Below, in pieces: positions 62,666 to 64,000 of a DNA stretch of 64,000 nucleotides. The DNA comes from Salinigranum salinum. GTDB lineage: Archaea; Halobacteriota; Halobacteria; Halobacteriales; Haloferacaceae. The stretch covers positions 62,001-126,000 of the forward strand of contig NZ_VTOJ01000002.1 in NCBI RefSeq assembly GCF_009176545.1. Direction: 5' to 3'. The notes under the pieces are model-generated. The model saw only the letters and a program-made list of their open reading frames with translations. It was not told where the DNA came from and did not search any database. Position numbers and translations under genes: made by a program. The first letter of the stretch is position 1, and each line of letters begins with the position of its first letter.

Positions 62666-64000
62666 CTATCCGACCTGCGTCTCGATAGCCTCGACGACGA
62701 CGTCGAGTCCCGTCTCGGCCTGTGCGCGGGTCATCACGAGCGGCGGGAGGAGTCGGAGAACGTTACCGTGGCGGCCCGCCTTCCACACGAGAACACCCCG
62801 TTCGTAACAGTACGTCCGGACGTCTTTCACCATCGTCTTCGCCACCTTCGAGACCTCGCCGTCGGCGTCGAGGAACTCCGCGCCGACGAACAGGCCCTGG
62901 CCTCGGACCTCGGCGAGGTGGCCCGAGTCGGCCTCACGGAGGCGGTCCCGTATGTACTCGCCCAGGTCGCGGGCGTGTGCGAGCAGGTCGTGTTCCTCGA
63001 CGTAGTCGATGGCCGCGAGCCCGCCGCGCATCGCCGGGACGTTCCCGCGGAAGGTGCCGACGTGGCCACCGGGCTCCCACGTGTCGTACGCCTCGTGGTA
63101 CATCATCGCGCCGATCGGGAGGCCGGCTCCGCCGATCCCCTTCGCCATCGTCATCGCGTCGGGGGTGACGCCCGCCCACTCGCTCGCCCACCACTGTCCG
63201 GTCCGACCGAACCCGGACTGGATCTCGTCGAAGACGAGCATGACGTCGTTGTCGTCGGCGACATCGCGCAGCCCCTTCAGGAACCCCGCCGGGGGAACGA
63301 CGACCCCGCCCTCACCCTGGATCGGTTCGACCCAGATGGCGGCGGGCTTCGGCTGACCCGCGTAGGGGTCTTCGATCGCCGTCTGCACCTGTTCGAGCGC
63401 CCGACCGCACGAGAGGTCGCCACAGCACTCCCCCGACGACGCCGGACAGACGGCACGGGCGTTCTCTCCGTCGGCGTCACCCCGTTCATGCAGTGGGTAC
63501 GGGTACGGGACGTGGGTCACGTCCGGCAGGAGCGGGTCGTACCCCTCTCGGTACTTGCGGCCGCCAGTGAGGCTCAACGCTCCAGCGGTGCCGCCGTGGT
63601 ACGACCCCTGGAACGCAAGCATAGCGTGCCTGCCGGTGTTGTGTTTGGCGAGTTTGATCGACCCCTCGATGGCGTCCGACCCGCTGGGGCCGCCGAAGAC
63701 GACCCGGTTGTGGTCTTTCAGCCCATCGGGGGCGATGTCGTTGAGCCGTTCGATGAACTCGATGCGCGCCTCCGTCGGGAAGTCGATGGTGTGGACGAGC
63801 TTCTCGGTCTGGTCGTGGACCGCCCTGAGTACGTGTGGGTTCGAGTGGCCCACGTTGAGGACGCCGATGCCGGCGAAGAAGTCGAGGAAGACGTTGCCGT
63901 CGGCGTCTCTGATCGTGGCCCCGCGCCCTTCGTCGAGCGCGATCGGGACGCTCCGCGGATAGGCGACCGCGCTCGTGTCCACCGCGCGCTGTCGTTCGAG
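62666..64000 (-). CDS. Class III (aspartate-family) aminotransferase, 5' end outside window
   Basis: At least 444 aa of a PLP-dependent class III aminotransferase. [20 protein letters not shown] and [14 protein letters not shown] are the N-terminal blocks, [20 protein letters not shown] is typical, [20 protein letters not shown] holds the PLP aspartate, and [20 protein letters not shown] holds the lysine. [20 protein letters not shown] is a cysteine-rich insertion. Similar proteins are 4-aminobutyrate or diaminobutyrate-type transaminases; substrate unknown. The frame stays open to base 64000, with a possible GTG at 63982, so the true start is probably beyond the edge. Confidence 0.9.
   Translation of the reverse strand, partial: LERQRAVDTSAVAYPRSVPIALDEGRGATIRDADGNVFLDFFAGIGVLNVGHSNPHVLRAVHDQTEKLVHTIDFPTEARIEFIERLNDIAPDGLKDHNRVVFGGPSGSDAIEGSIKLAKHNTGRHAMLAFQGSYHGGTAGALSLTGGRKYREGYDPLLPDVTHVPYPYPLHERGDADGENARAVCPASSGECCGDLSCGRALEQVQTAIEDPYAGQPKPAAIWVEPIQGEGGVVVPPAGFLKGLRDVADDNDVMLVFDEIQSGFGRTGQWWASEWAGVTPDAMTMAKGIGGAGLPIGAMMYHEAYDTWEPGGHVGTFRGNVPAMRGGLAAIDYVEEHDLLAHARDLGEYIRDRLREADSGHLAEVRGQGLFVGAEFLDADGEVSKVAKTMVKDVRTYCYERGVLVWKAGRHGNVLRLLPPLVMTRAQAETGLDVVVEAIETQVG

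Overview
The window comes from a haloarchaeon (class Halobacteria); the genus cannot be named from sequence alone. It is GC-rich and its proteins are strongly acidic. The information-processing genes are archaeal: TFB, aIF2 beta, Nop5 with fibrillarin, Dph2, archaeal-type PPAT, and the archaeal S-adenosylmethionine synthetase. The transport and regulatory genes (DacZ, TupABC) and several small zinc-ribbon proteins are also typical. Most genes have an A/T-rich box centred about 25-30 nt before the start codon and no Shine-Dalgarno site, the leaderless arrangement common in haloarchaea. I used this rule to choose many starts.

Layout. 1-5.6 kb: APC permease, Ogg-type glycosylase, UPF0212, UPF0058, aIF2 beta, a small zinc protein and TFB. 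6-10.4 kb: CorA with a 51-aa membrane partner, a lipoprotein, small proteins, and trpB without trpA. 10.6-17.7 kb: PhoD phosphatase behind a tiny upstream ORF, CspA, nop5-flpA, glutamate-cysteine ligase, an HTH regulator and PPAT. 17.7-23.5 kb: one-repeat TFB-like protein, tRNA-Leu followed by extra copies of its 3' end, a TrkA-type protein, dacZ with an MscS-like channel (a probable c-di-AMP/osmotic locus), an unrecognised gene among short repeats, and a PAS histidine kinase.

23.5-40 kb: acyltransferase, nitroreductase, purD, DUF1059, DUF255 thioredoxin-like protein, thioredoxin, a RecA-fold protein, cysteine synthase, cupin, thiI, polyphosphate kinase, methionine adenosyltransferase, a CYTH protein and an FKBP isomerase. 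41-47.5 kb: a YlbF/MinD/RecA-fold minus-strand cluster next to a membrane protein with an Mrr-like domain, an esterase, dph2, a TsaA/TrmO protein and a LOG-like protein. 48.3-52.1 kb: tungstate transporter tupABC and, one gene further on, a ModE-type regulator. 52.2-56.1 kb: a metallo-hydrolase, a very acidic coiled-coil protein and a HisG-like protein.

56.2-57.8 kb is an AT-richer islet with two divergent cupin genes and a perfect palindrome at one start. After an MDR oxidoreductase and a UbiB-type kinase comes a gene-poor stretch (60.6-62.7 kb). It contains a truncated, frameshifted inositol-monophosphatase remnant. A class III aminotransferase then runs off the right edge. I found no CRISPR array, insertion sequence or rRNA, and no clear-cut new defence system. 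The most unusual items are the TrkA/DacZ/channel locus, the tRNA 3'-end array, the cupin islet, the Mrr-like membrane protein and the uORF-phoD pair.
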